Notes: a model not told the origin generated them from the sequence alone. 64,000 nt of DNA from an uncultured Kordia sp. (GCF_947496985.1 NZ_CANMEZ010000004.1:434001-498000); one strand, 5' to 3'; positions 10,164 to 18,883 are shown, counted from the stretch's first letter. Made by a program: numbers and translations.

Positions 10164-10197
10164 ACGCTTATAAAAAACATACTACGCTTATAAAAAA
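10164..10197 (+). repeat. 14-bp direct repeat upstream of the first SPPP-tail gene
   Basis: ACGCTTATAAAAAA occurs exactly twice, at 10164-10177 and 10184-10197, with a 20-bp period (two helical turns). It lies about 100 bp upstream of the ATG at 10294, so it could be an activator site. Confidence 0.6.
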
Positions 10198-10293
10198 TCT
10201 TCGTTAAATAAAAGTCTTTTTCCTACTTTTACAAAGTAATTACATACAAAACGCGTTTATTCAAAAATTTAAAGAATTAAACATTTTATTATT

Positions 10294-11220
10294 ATGAAGA
10301 AAAAAATCATCGCATTTGCTTCTTTAGGATTGGTATGTACTACGTTTTTCCTAAGTTGTGAAACAAAAAATCAAGCAGAAGAACAACAATTAGAAACTGC
10401 TTTGGAAACACCTGCAAAAGTAATTTCTAATGCACAAGCAGCAACATTATTTCAAAACGATCAAACAACACGTTTGTCACAAATTGGAAAAGAAAATACT
10501 CGTTTTGAAGACAAAGCAATTCATTTTGAATTGACTACATTAGAAAGCTACATCAATCATTTAGAAAATTTAGCAACTACTAAAAATATTCCTGTAACTG
10601 GTGTTAGTTTTGTATTTGGTGCTGATGCGAATGGCAACAGAACTACGTTTCTAATGCCATCTACACGAAATGCCGAATTGGATTATCAAGAATCGTTTAC
10701 TATTGAAAACGGACAATTCTTAACATTCAAACAAATTAATACTAAATTGAAAATACAGGTTAGTTCTCAAAATGATGAAAATTTGATATTGTCAACAGAT
10801 GGGTATTTATCTTTTAATGAAGCCACTCACCTATTTAATAATTATCAAACAAACTATATTCAACCGTTTGCAGCCAAAGTAACTAAAGAATATTATACAA
10901 AAGCGGTTTGGTATTCATTGGAAGAAATAAAAGGATATATCAAGTATCTAAAGAAGAAATCCAACGATCATAAACTAGCTATCACTGGAATTAATGTATT
11001 CTTTGGTGTGTATAACAATGACACAAGTTTGGAATTAAAATCGAATGCACAAACGTTGTTTTTATCAGCAAGTACAGGAAAACAATCTATTATCAATGTA
11101 AAAGGAGAAACATTACAAAGCTATACACAAGATGGTTTCTTTGCTAAAGATAGTGACGAAAGTACAAATGGAAGTTTGACATTTAATGACGGTGAATTAT
11201 CTCCTCCACCTAAAGGTTAA
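10294..11220 (+). CDS. SPPP-tail lipoprotein A (two-module, unknown function)
   Basis: A 308-residue lipoprotein: signal peptide with lipobox FFLSC, Cys about residue 22. The rest is two copies of one module. Each has a short helix with [AH]TLFQN or HLFNNYQTN, a helix with LESYINHLENLA or LEEIKGYIKYLKKKS, then a beta pair I.VTGVSFVFGA or LAITGINVFFGVY, and an end with T.FLMPS or TLFLSAS. The C-terminus reads LTFNDGELSPPPKG. It is paralogous to the genes at 11578 and 12738. I do not recognise a named family. It is probably envelope-anchored. The upstream region shares a TTTTTCnTACTTTT ... TAATTACAT block with the next copy. Confidence 0.7.
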   Translation: MKKKIIAFASLGLVCTTFFLSCETKNQAEEQQLETALETPAKVISNAQAATLFQNDQTTRLSQIGKENTRFEDKAIHFELTTLESYINHLENLATTKNIPVTGVSFVFGADANGNRTTFLMPSTRNAELDYQESFTIENGQFLTFKQINTKLKIQVSSQNDENLILSTDGYLSFNEATHLFNNYQTNYIQPFAAKVTKEYYTKAVWYSLEEIKGYIKYLKKKSNDHKLAITGINVFFGVYNNDTSLELKSNAQTLFLSASTGKQSIINVKGETLQSYTQDGFFAKDSDESTNGSLTFNDGELSPPPKG

Positions 11221-11577
11221 ATTTATTTAATTTTAAAAGAGGTTATCAAAAAGTAAAAAATTGTCAAAACGAACTTGATTCGCTTTCTCATAATGACAAT
11301 TTTAATATTTTTTAGATAGCCTCTATTGTTATTTTTTATATTTGAAATAGTCAAAATTGACAATCACACACAAAAAACAGACAGTTATACAACTTCTCTT
11401 CAGTCTCATTGAGTTTTTCTTACTTTTGAACCTGTAATTACATCACAAAACGTTTTTTTATTATAAATCATTCATAATAATTTAAAAAAATGTCCCTCAA
11501 AACTACAAATTGATTAATTCCATAAACAATGGAATTGTACTGAGTACCATTTAATAATTATCGTAAAAACTATAACC
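11221..11577. other. 357-bp intergenic region with a palindromic dispersed repeat
   Basis: The left part carries the nested palindromic repeat at 11238-11324. The right part (about 11400-11577) carries the promoter region of the second SPPP-tail gene, including TTACTTTTGA followed by a TAATTACATCACAAAACG block that is also present before the first copy. No gene is visible. Confidence 0.6.
11238..11324. repeat. Nested palindromic dispersed repeat (copy 1)
   Basis: An outer stem AGAGGTTATC / GATAGCCTCT (one G-T pair) encloses an inner stem ATTGTCA / TGACAAT. The inner part contains CGAACTTGATTCG and TTTCTCATAATGA, shared with the copy at 60175-60304. It sits 18 bp after the SPPP-tail A stop and may also terminate transcription. 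Confidence 0.75.
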
Positions 11578-12507
11578 ATGAAGAAAAAAATGTTGTCATT
11601 TGTTTCTTTAGGACTTGTGTGTACTACATTTTTCCTAAGTTGCGTGACAAAAAATCCAGACGAAGAAGAACAGTTAAACACTGTTTTGGAAGTTCCTGAA
11701 AAGATTATTTCCAACTATGATGCAGCCACACTTTTTCAAAATGATCACATTACTAGACTTTCTCAAATTAGGGCCGAGAAAACTACATTTGAAGACAAAA
11801 CCATTCATTTTGAATTAGAAACAATTACTAAGTACATTGCACATTTAGAAAAACTTGCTACAACTAATAACATTCCCATCACAGGTGTAAACTTTATATT
11901 TGGAGCTGATATTACTGGTAAAAGAACTACTTTTTTAATGCCATCTATACGAAATGCTTCTTTAGATTACCAAGAATCATTTACGATTGAAAACGGAGAG
12001 TTTTTGACATTTAAACACATTGATCAATCTTTAAAACTAAAAAAAGGTTCCAAAAATGATCAAAATATAATGCTTTCACCAAATGGATATCTATCCTACA
12101 ATGAAGCTGTTGAATTATTTAACAACTATGAAAGTCAATACATTACTCCTTTTGCTGCCAAAGTAACAAAGGACTATTACACAAAAGCAGTTTGGTATTC
12201 ATTTCAGGAAATTAAAGGATATATTTCATATCTAAAAAAGAAATCAGCTACCTCTAACCTAGCCATTACAGGAATTGATGTTTTCTTTGGAGTATACAAT
12301 AATGATCCAAACTTAGAATTAAAGTCAAATACACAAACTGTGTTTTTAACGGCAAGTACACAACAACAATCAATTATAAATACGAAAGGAGAAAAATTTA
12401 AAAACTTTATAAAAACTGAGTTATCTCTAAAAGAAACTAATGATAATGAAGGTGAAAGCCTAATATTCAATGAGGGAAATGCTTCTCCTCCTCCTGTAAA
12501 AAAATAG
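11578..12507 (+). CDS. SPPP-tail lipoprotein B (paralogue of A)
   Basis: A 309-residue lipoprotein closely similar to the 10294 product over its full length, including the signal peptide (LGLVCTTFFLSC), both modules (ITKYIAHLEKLATTNNIPIT ... FIFGAD; FQEIKGYISYLKKKS ... ITGIDVFFGVYNND) and the tail (LIFNEGNASPPPVKK). The pair clearly arose by tandem gene duplication. It probably has the same location and role, both unknown. No enzymatic motif is visible. Confidence 0.7.
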   Translation: MKKKMLSFVSLGLVCTTFFLSCVTKNPDEEEQLNTVLEVPEKIISNYDAATLFQNDHITRLSQIRAEKTTFEDKTIHFELETITKYIAHLEKLATTNNIPITGVNFIFGADITGKRTTFLMPSIRNASLDYQESFTIENGEFLTFKHIDQSLKLKKGSKNDQNIMLSPNGYLSYNEAVELFNNYESQYITPFAAKVTKDYYTKAVWYSFQEIKGYISYLKKKSATSNLAITGIDVFFGVYNNDPNLELKSNTQTVFLTASTQQQSIINTKGEKFKNFIKTELSLKETNDNEGESLIFNEGNASPPPVKK

Positions 12508-12737
12508 TTTTATTCCTCCAAGCCTACTATTTTGAAAGTCTCCAAAATAGCTTATCTTCTACATTCTTATTAAAATATTTAGTTATAAAAAAAATATTTG
12601 TAGTTTTTTTCTTATATTTATTACATTAACCACTTTTAATGAAAAGGGAAAAACACCCAATTTTCATATCCCAGTTTTTATTCTAAAAAGTTTGGCTAAT
12701 TTTAACCGAACAAAAAATAAACAAAAACTACAACCTT

Positions 12738-13445
12738 ATGGAAAATTTACTACAATTAACTGTACCACTTATAATAGGTGTTGCAATCGGTTATTTTATT
12801 TGTAAAAAATTTGGTGGCGGAAATACTGAGCCTCCTAATGTTAATCCTAGTCCAAATCCACCAAATGGTATTATAACAGTTGCGCAGGCAGTTTCATTAC
12901 ATGAAAATTATAAAAATGAACGCTATCCTGTAATTAATGAAATAATGGTTAATAGTACCAATGATTCTGATTTTATTGATACTCAATTTGTTTGGTTTTC
13001 ATATGAAAAGATGAGGGAATATATGAAGTTTCTTGAGAATATTCAAGCCAAAAATCCTAATAATAAAGCTATATCTGGTATTCGAGTTTATTTTGGTGCC
13101 TATAAGACACATGATCTTTATTCTAATCAACAAACCGTTTTCTTTACACCTACAATAGAGGTTGACATATCCGAAAAAGATGGAAATATGAAAAACTTAC
13201 CATTTTATATAGCTCCAGATGATCCACAAAAGCCATATGCAGGAAAATACAAAATCATCAAGAGATTACTTGTAGATGAATATTATCCAGAGAAGAGATA
13301 CAATGCTGCTATTTCAAATTTAAATTATGAAGTTAATGAAAAATTAGTTCAGAAAAGTTCTAATCCAGAAAATGATGATGATGGTACAAGTGTTTCATTT
13401 AATGAAGGAAATGCTTCTCCTCCACCAAGAAAAAAAGATAATTAA
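12738..13445 (+). CDS. SPPP-tail membrane-anchored protein C (single module)
   Basis: A 235-residue relative of the two preceding lipoproteins with only one module: VAQAVSLHENYKNE, FSYEKMREYMKFLENIQ, then AISGIRVYFGAYKT and QTVFFTPT. Instead of a lipobox it has an N-terminal membrane segment (VPLIIGVAIGYFICKKFGGG) and a Pro/Asn-rich linker. The end, VSFNEGNASPPPRKKDN, keeps the shared tail. The membrane protein at 13464 follows after 18 bp, and a kinase and regulator follow that, so this protein may feed a signal to the kinase. That link is an inference from order. Confidence 0.65.
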   Translation: MENLLQLTVPLIIGVAIGYFICKKFGGGNTEPPNVNPSPNPPNGIITVAQAVSLHENYKNERYPVINEIMVNSTNDSDFIDTQFVWFSYEKMREYMKFLENIQAKNPNNKAISGIRVYFGAYKTHDLYSNQQTVFFTPTIEVDISEKDGNMKNLPFYIAPDDPQKPYAGKYKIIKRLLVDEYYPEKRYNAAISNLNYEVNEKLVQKSSNPENDDDGTSVSFNEGNASPPPRKKDN

Positions 13446-13463
13446 TATTATATATATCTAATT

Positions 13464-14117
13464 ATGATTGATCAAGAGTTAGTAAACTTATTAGGTAGTT
13501 CAATTCAATATTTTGAATTGTTGGCAATATTTACAGGAATTATATTTATCAATAAGTATAAAGACTCTTTTTTAATATATTTTTTGTTAATCCTAATTTA
13601 TACATTTTTAAATGAACAACTAGGAACACTATATAAAGCATATATTGATGGTAACAATCTTATTCTTTATAACATTTATAATTTAATAAATTTTTCTTTC
13701 TTATTTCTATTATATTATAAATCTATACAATCTGAAAAGTTTAAGAAATGGACTAAATATTTCTTTATTTTCTACTTATTATCATTTATAATAAATGTTA
13801 TCTTTTTTGAAAATTTTTATACGGAATACTCAAGTATATCATATATAATAGCTGCAAGTTTATTGTTAATAACAATAATGTTATACTTTATAGAAATATT
13901 GAATTCTGAAGAGATATTACACTTAAAAAAGAATTTATTATTCTGGATAAGTTCTGGTCTTTTAGTTTACTTTGTAGCTGCTATACCAATAAGAGTTCTG
14001 ATAAATAACTATATAAGTGAAACTGAATTATACATTTTGTTTTTTGTGAAGAATATTTTAGCTATTATGATGTATCTTTTATTTACAATTGGTTTTATAT
14101 GCATGAAGAAAAAATAA
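13464..14117 (+). CDS. Polytopic membrane protein, putative sensor of the adjacent kinase
   Basis: A 217-residue, very hydrophobic protein with about six to seven membrane helices and no recognisable catalytic motif. Its 3' end overlaps the histidine kinase gene by 19 bp, which implies coupled translation. In Flavobacteria a stand-alone membrane protein often precedes a minimal NarL-type kinase that lacks its own sensor, and this is the same layout. Sensor function is inferred from context only. Confidence 0.6.
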   Translation: MIDQELVNLLGSSIQYFELLAIFTGIIFINKYKDSFLIYFLLILIYTFLNEQLGTLYKAYIDGNNLILYNIYNLINFSFLFLLYYKSIQSEKFKKWTKYFFIFYLLSFIINVIFFENFYTEYSSISYIIAASLLLITIMLYFIEILNSEEILHLKKNLLFWISSGLLVYFVAAIPIRVLINNYISETELYILFFVKNILAIMMYLLFTIGFICMKKK

Positions 14118-14866
14118 ATATTGACACTACAATAGTTATATCTACGCTGACTCTATTGGTCTTAATTATTATTATAATAATTTTCTTTTCAGTATTCATC
14201 AAGCGAAAAAATAAACTTTTGGCGGAAAAACAACAAGCCAAGCGCGAGTTTGAAAACGCTATTGCTGAAACACAAATAGAAATTAGAGAACAAACACTTA
14301 GAAATATAAGTTGGGAGTTGCACGACAATATCGGGCAACTCCTTACACTTGCCAAAATACAACTGCATCAACTTGATAATACCAATGAAAATGTTGCTGA
14401 AGTCAGTGATACTATTTCCAAAAGCTTAACTGAATTACGCGCACTTTCAAAACTGATTAATCCGGATGCATTGAAAAATATTATGCTTCCCGAAGCGTTG
14501 AGCTTGGAAGTAGCACGCTTTAATCGGTTAAATTTTATCGAAGCTACACTTACCATTAACGGAGATGAAGAAATAATTGATGATAAAGCCGAAATCATTC
14601 TATTTCGAATTTTACAAGAATTCTTTTCAAATACCATCAAACATGCAAAAGCGTCACAATTAGATGTGAGCTTAGCGTATGAAAATAAAGTACTGACAAT
14701 CATTGCAAAAGACAACGGAAAAGGTTTTGAGAAATCTAATAACAATCTAAACAAAGGTATTGGATTACAAAACATGAAAAGTAGAGGGAAGCTTATCGGA
14801 GCCGAAATAGAGCTAGAATCTGAGTTAGAAAAAGGAACAAAACTAACGATTATTCATTATCTTTAA
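14099..14866 (+). CDS. NarL-type sensor histidine kinase (HisKA_3 / HATPase_c)
   Basis: A 255-residue kinase with one N-terminal membrane helix (about 13-34), a short coiled coil, a HisKA_3 domain with phospho-acceptor His75 (SWELHDNIGQLLTLAKIQL) and an ATPase domain with N-box EFFSNTIKHAKA, G1 DNGKGFE and G2 NKGIGLQNMKSRG. There is almost no extracytoplasmic loop, so sensing must come from partner proteins. It overlaps the upstream membrane protein. The response regulator at 14958 follows and is the likely phospho-acceptor. Confidence 0.92.
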   Translation: MHEEKINIDTTIVISTLTLLVLIIIIIIFFSVFIKRKNKLLAEKQQAKREFENAIAETQIEIREQTLRNISWELHDNIGQLLTLAKIQLHQLDNTNENVAEVSDTISKSLTELRALSKLINPDALKNIMLPEALSLEVARFNRLNFIEATLTINGDEEIIDDKAEIILFRILQEFFSNTIKHAKASQLDVSLAYENKVLTIIAKDNGKGFEKSNNNLNKGIGLQNMKSRGKLIGAEIELESELEKGTKLTIIHYL

Positions 14867-14887
14867 ACGCAGATGATAAAGTATTGC

Positions 14888-14905
14888 ACTTCGACAAGTT
14901 CAGTG
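14888..14905. repeat. Short dispersed repeat ACTTCGAC...TCAGT (copy 1)
   Basis: ACTTCGACAAGTTCAGTG lies between the kinase and the regulator gene. Related sequences are at 15599-15617 and, inverted, at 35168-35187. All three are intergenic. Confidence 0.6.
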
Positions 14906-14957
14906 TAAAAACATTGAATCTAAAAATTAAACAACCATTAAATAAAACCACAACATT

Positions 14958-15599
14958 TTGAAAACCTATTCTGTTGCCATCGTAGAAGATCATGTATTAT
15001 TATCACAAGCCATTGGTGGTTTAGTTGATTCGTTTGATCGTTTTAAGGTAAACTATTTATGCAAAAATGGGAAAGAACTCATCACGCGTTTAGAAGAGAG
15101 TTCCAGTCAACCAGATATTGTATTAATGGATATTAATATGCCATTGATGAATGGTATTGAAACGACTACTTGGGTTACAGAACACTATCCAAACATTGAT
15201 GTTTTAGGGCTTTCTATTGAAGAAGATGAACGTACGATTATTCAAATGTTACGTGCAGGTGCCAAAGGATATTTAATGAAAGATGTTGAAAAAAGCGTCT
15301 TAGAAATGGCGTTGAATGAAGTGACTACAAATGGTTTTTATCATTCAAAACATGTTACGAATATTTTAATTGGTTCATTGAACGGTAAAGGAAGTTCTGG
15401 TACAAAATTAAAAGAAAATGAAATTGCTTTTATGAAGTTGGTTTGTACAGAAATGACGTATAAACAAATTGCAGATCAAATGTGTTTGAGTCCTAAAACA
15501 ATTGATGGATATCGTGATGCCTTATTTGAAAAACTAAGTGTTAAGAATAGAATCGGGCTCGTGATTTACGCGATAAAAAATAAAATTTACTTACCGTAA
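14958..15599 (+). CDS. NarL/FixJ-family response regulator (REC-LuxR HTH)
   Basis: A 213-residue regulator. The receiver domain has the acidic pair (IVEDH), phospho-acceptor Asp58 (DIVLMDINMP) and the conserved Lys in AGAKGYLMKD. The C-terminal HTH reads MTYKQIADQMCLSPKTIDGY and continues into KLSVKNR. The start is TTG at 14958, giving MKTYSVAIVEDH directly at the receiver fold; no ATG is better placed. It is partner of the kinase 91 bp upstream. Likely targets include the SPPP-tail genes, which is an inference. Confidence 0.92.
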   Translation: MKTYSVAIVEDHVLLSQAIGGLVDSFDRFKVNYLCKNGKELITRLEESSSQPDIVLMDINMPLMNGIETTTWVTEHYPNIDVLGLSIEEDERTIIQMLRAGAKGYLMKDVEKSVLEMALNEVTTNGFYHSKHVTNILIGSLNGKGSSGTKLKENEIAFMKLVCTEMTYKQIADQMCLSPKTIDGYRDALFEKLSVKNRIGLVIYAIKNKIYLP

Positions 15600-15617
15600 C
15601 TTCGACTACGCTCAGTT
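15599..15617. repeat. Short dispersed repeat ACTTCGAC...CTCAGTT (copy 2)
   Basis: ACTTCGACTACGCTCAGTT begins at the last base of the regulator stop codon. It matches the copies at 14888 and 35168 with substitutions in the middle. Confidence 0.6.
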
Positions 15618-15667
15618 AAAAGTTTTATTAACGTCTTAATAGATTTTTATAAGCTGCAAACTATAAA

Positions 15668-17230
15668 TTAAGACTTTTTATTTAACACAACTTCGCTGTA
15701 TTTTGCATTGATGTTGATTTCTCTATTGCTATTATTATTGTTTTGATATCCTCGAATAATTGTATTAAACTGTGTTTTATTTTCAGTTCCAACTACTGTT
15801 TCAGGATATGAAATACGAGAATTTGAACCTATATAATATAACTTAAATGCAGTTGCTGGTAATTGAATACGTGCATCTGTATTTTCTAAAATAATATCTA
15901 AGGTTTGAAACGAATCACTGATATTATGAATTAATAATTTCCCTATAGTTCCACTAATAATTCCCTTCTCTCCTAGCGTTCCAACGTTTATTTTAGATGA
16001 GTTTGCCATCAAATTAATATCTTTTACCAATTGTAAATCTACATTGTCAACAAAATTTACTTTCAACGAACCTTTATTCCATTTAGTAACATGAATAGGC
16101 GCATACGACGATTCTATCGTCGTATTTGCACCATCTATAACATTAGCATACAAAGCTGCGTAAGACAGCTTTGCATTCATATTTTCACTTGTAGAAGCAA
16201 TTGTTACTTCTCCATGACGAACATTGAGTTTTAATTTTGCTTTTTTAGGCATTTTAATTTTTATAGTCTTCTTAACTTTTAAACGCTTATTACCAGAAGA
16301 AATAAAAAACACATTATCATCATTGGTATTAATATTAAAATTTAGATTTCCATTTAGCTTAAGAAATTGTCCGTTTTCTGTTGCTTCTAGAAGTTCTAAA
16401 AGTTCATTTTTTTCTTTTAACAATTCTTTTAATTTATATTTTTTTACATCACCAGAAATTTTTACTAACTCTTCTATTTGTGCTAACTTTTCTTGATATT
16501 CCTTAGCTGTACCATTTAAAAACATTATTTTTTCTTGCTTCTCCTTTTTCTCTTTCTTTTCTGTTTTTTCCTTTTTCTCTCGTTTTTCAGCTTTTTCTAA
16601 AATTTGGCCTTGCAACTCAATAAGTTTATCTTGTTGCTTTTCAAAACTTTTTTGCCACTTCTCCATTCCTTCTTTAAACTTTTCTTCGTCGAAGTTATTT
16701 TTCCATTGCTTCTGCCATTTCTTCATATAAGCTTCACCATCTTTTTTATATTCGTCATAGTCAAACTTAATATCATCCATAGATTCAATCACCATTAATG
16801 GCAAATCTGGAATAGCTTCAATCTGAAAATTAGGAATATTTGCTAAGATAGGTGTCTGTATTTGTTCTATCATTCCTGGATCTGCAAACACAAATTGCCC
16901 TCCATTCCCTAGTAAAGAATGACTTCCTTTTGAAGTAACCGTTACTTTTTCACTGTTTCCAATGGCTTTAAAATTCCATTTCTTAAAGTACTTTTCAATT
17001 TCTTCTTCAGTAGCATCTTCTACCTCAATAATAGCTTCAATTTCTATTTTATTTTTGTTCCAAGTATCAAACTCTACATCTGCATGTGATGTATTAATTT
17101 CTAAGGTTACGTCTTTATTTACAGTAAAAACTTCCTTTTTTGTTCGTTTTTTTGATTGTGAATATCCAAATGTGATGGCTAGTAATGCTACTAACAGTAA
17201 ACATTGTCTATAATTTCTTCTATATGGCAT
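15668..17230 (-). CDS. Secreted DUF4097-like protein of sigma module 1
   Basis: A 520-residue exported protein: signal peptide to about residue 25 (LLLVALLAITFGYSQ), then a beta-rich domain (DVTLEINTSHADVEFDTWN), a Lys/Glu-rich predicted coiled coil in the middle (repeated KKEK/EKKE, about residues 190-265), and a C-terminal series of short strands (KAKLKLNVRHGEVTIAST ... YAALYANVIDG) like the beta-helical DUF4097 'putative adhesin'. It overlaps the anti-sigma-like gene by 11 bp and ends the three-gene module. A shorter paralogue lies at 20485. It could be an envelope sensor or adhesin; function is unproven. Confidence 0.7.
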   Translation of the reverse strand: MPYRRNYRQCLLLVALLAITFGYSQSKKRTKKEVFTVNKDVTLEINTSHADVEFDTWNKNKIEIEAIIEVEDATEEEIEKYFKKWNFKAIGNSEKVTVTSKGSHSLLGNGGQFVFADPGMIEQIQTPILANIPNFQIEAIPDLPLMVIESMDDIKFDYDEYKKDGEAYMKKWQKQWKNNFDEEKFKEGMEKWQKSFEKQQDKLIELQGQILEKAEKREKKEKTEKKEKKEKQEKIMFLNGTAKEYQEKLAQIEELVKISGDVKKYKLKELLKEKNELLELLEATENGQFLKLNGNLNFNINTNDDNVFFISSGNKRLKVKKTIKIKMPKKAKLKLNVRHGEVTIASTSENMNAKLSYAALYANVIDGANTTIESSYAPIHVTKWNKGSLKVNFVDNVDLQLVKDINLMANSSKINVGTLGEKGIISGTIGKLLIHNISDSFQTLDIILENTDARIQLPATAFKLYYIGSNSRISYPETVVGTENKTQFNTIIRGYQNNNNSNREININAKYSEVVLNKKS

Positions 17231-17813
17231 TTTCTGATGTTTTTAATTCGTTTAATTTTTCCTTTAATTGGTATAGCAATTTTAGTCTAAATTGTAGATT
17301 GTCAATCATTGCATTAATAGTTTCTTCATTAGGACCAATTTCTGTCAATTCGTTTTGAAGTACTTTTTGTTCTTCATTTAATAATGAAAGTTTATCCATG
17401 TAGCTTTCAAATAACTGTTTTCCAATTTCAGAAACTTCTACCTGTGTCAATTCATAATTAATGCTTGCTAAATAGTAGTCTTCAATCTTTTTCAAATCGG
17501 GAGAAATATCACCTAAACTCTTAAGAGAAGGATCTTGCGATTCCTTTGCCTCATTAGTGACAACTTCTTTTCCTCGTATCGCTGGATCTGATTGTAATTG
17601 TTGATATGCTAATCCGCCTAAACTTATAAGTAGAATTACGGCTGCAGCAATTTTATAGATAGAAAATGGAGTCTTTTTAAAAGCTATATTCTCTTCTGTT
17701 TGTGGCAATGCTCTATCCAATCGATCTAAAAAACGAGCTTCATGTCCGTCTGATAAGCCATTTTGAATGTGCAATTGTTCTTTTTTCAACAAATCTTTAA
17801 TATCCTGTCCCAT
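17220..17813 (-). CDS. Single-TM anti-sigma-like protein of module 1
   Basis: A 197-residue protein with a cytoplasmic N-terminus containing DGHEARFLDRLDRAL, one membrane helix (about residues 50-68) and a periplasmic helical region with predicted coiled coils (LSLLNEEQKVLQNELTEIG). The GHxxxFLxxL motif recurs in its paralogue at 21629. Position directly after the sigma gene (17-bp overlap), one membrane pass and a short N-terminal domain suggest an anti-sigma factor, but no standard ZAS motif is visible. Confidence 0.65.
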   Translation of the reverse strand: MGQDIKDLLKKEQLHIQNGLSDGHEARFLDRLDRALPQTEENIAFKKTPFSIYKIAAAVILLISLGGLAYQQLQSDPAIRGKEVVTNEAKESQDPSLKSLGDISPDLKKIEDYYLASINYELTQVEVSEIGKQLFESYMDKLSLLNEEQKVLQNELTEIGPNEETINAMIDNLQFRLKLLYQLKEKLNELKTSENAI

Positions 17814-18342
17814 TATTCCTTTTTTTTAACGCTTGTTGTAACTTTTTTTTCCCTCGTAATAATTGTGTTCGTGATGCAGTTGTAGAAATGTTTAGTATTT
17901 CCGAAATTTCTTGATGATCATATCCTTCTAACAAAAATAGAATGATGACAATTCTATACTTTTCGGGCAGATTTTCAATTTCTTTTTTTACTTCTTCTAA
18001 AGTTGTTGTATCACTAGTTTCCCAATTACTATCGTCGGCAACTACTTCTAGCTGCGCTTCGTCTATGGTAATATAATGTTGTTGTTTAGCTCTTAATTTG
18101 TCTAAACTCTTATTAATGACAATCTTTTTTAACCAAGCTCCAAAACTTACTTGAGCCGTGTATTGATCAATTTTTTGAAATGCATTAATGAATGCTTCTT
18201 GCATGGCATCTTCTGCATCTTGCGTATGTTTCAAGAATCGGTTGGCAACAATAAACATTCCTTCACAATACTGCCTGTACAGATGCAGTTGTGCTTTCCT
18301 GTCATTACTCTTACACTTCTCGATGAGCTCAGTTTGAGACAT
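17797..18342 (-). CDS. ECF sigma factor of module 1
   Basis: A 181-residue sigma-70-family factor. Region 2 is NRFLKHTQDAEDAMQEAFI followed by the KIDQY segment and FGAWLKKIVINKSLDKLR. Region 4 is LPEKYRIVIILFLLEGYDH then QEISEILNISTTASRTQLLR. It heads a three-gene operon with overlapping neighbours and is strongly similar to the sigma factor at 22147. A 30-bp perfect palindrome lies 84 bp upstream of its start. Confidence 0.93.
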   Translation of the reverse strand: MSQTELIEKCKSNDRKAQLHLYRQYCEGMFIVANRFLKHTQDAEDAMQEAFINAFQKIDQYTAQVSFGAWLKKIVINKSLDKLRAKQQHYITIDEAQLEVVADDSNWETSDTTTLEEVKKEIENLPEKYRIVIILFLLEGYDHQEISEILNISTTASRTQLLRGKKKLQQALKKRNNGTGY

Positions 18343-18425
18343 ACTTACTAGTTAGCTTTTTTAGTTTTGGTTATTGCTATACATTTCTAAATACGCATGA
18401 ATTATTACAATGTGACAAAAATTTA

Positions 18426-18455
18426 AAATAAATGTGTCAATTGACACATTTATTT
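18426..18455. promoter_or_regulatory. 30-bp perfect palindrome, candidate operator
   Basis: The left half AAATAAATGTGTCAA is exactly repeated as its reverse complement TTGACACATTTATTT, with no loop. It lies between the divergent sigma module 1 (start 18342) and the peptide gene (18641). No T-run or converging gene end is nearby, so a protein-binding site is more likely than a terminator. Confidence 0.6.
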
Positions 18456-18640
18456 CTTTTATATTCTATTCCTTTTTTCGCTTACGCTAGATTTTACAAA
18501 GCTTGATTACATATTATAATCATCCATATATTTTCTTGATTTATTTGCTTTTTATTACTTCTATGTAAATTCTATGGATAAACCGTAAGCTATTTATTAC
18601 AAATTCTACTAATTTTAGATTAACCATAAAAATTTTTATC

Positions 18641-18829
18641 ATGAAAAAAAGAATTCCAAAAAGTAAGTTAGTAATTCGTAAGAAGACTGTAAGCAATTTT
18701 ACAGTAAACAAAACAAAAGGAGGAACGGGCAATACATTTCATTGTGGACCATCAAATAATCCAATGTGTACTTTTGATAATGCATGTTTTAGCAAAGGTC
18801 CAGGATGTAGCAGATGGCAGGTTTGCTAA
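18641..18829 (+). CDS. GG-leader Cys-rich peptide (class I lanthipeptide-like precursor)
   Basis: A 62-residue peptide. The basic leader (KLVIRKKTVSNFTVNKTKGG) resembles the L1a leader of Bacteroidota class I lanthipeptides: a Lys/Leu-rich start, a [TA]-[IV]-SNF core, and a GG cleavage site at 27-28. The 34-residue core has five Cys and several Thr/Ser (GNTFHC, NPMCTFDNAC, GPGC, QVC). No LanB, LanC or peptidase transporter is in the window, so the modification is unknown. A strong terminator follows at 18856. The upstream region contains TAAGCTATTTAT, similar to sequences before two of the 42-kb peptides. Confidence 0.75.
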   Translation: MKKRIPKSKLVIRKKTVSNFTVNKTKGGTGNTFHCGPSNNPMCTFDNACFSKGPGCSRWQVC

Positions 18830-18855
18830 GCTCCTAAATATCAAATACATGTAAT

Positions 18856-18883
18856 AAAAAAGCGAACAAATGTTCGCTTTTTT
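18856..18883 (+). terminator. Rho-independent terminator after the 18641 peptide
   Basis: A 13-bp perfect stem (AAAAAAGCGAACA with its complement) with a minimal AA loop and T-run lies 27 bp after the stop. Confidence 0.85.

Noticed and set aside
14368-14775. 135-codon antisense ORF in the histidine kinase gene
   Set aside because: The sense frame contains the H-box and ATPase motifs and continues beyond the ORF on both sides.
18541-18732. 63-codon antisense ORF over the 18641 peptide gene
   Set aside because: The sense strand has a clear GG leader, Cys-rich core and terminator; the antisense ORF is hydrophobic by complement of the Lys-rich leader.
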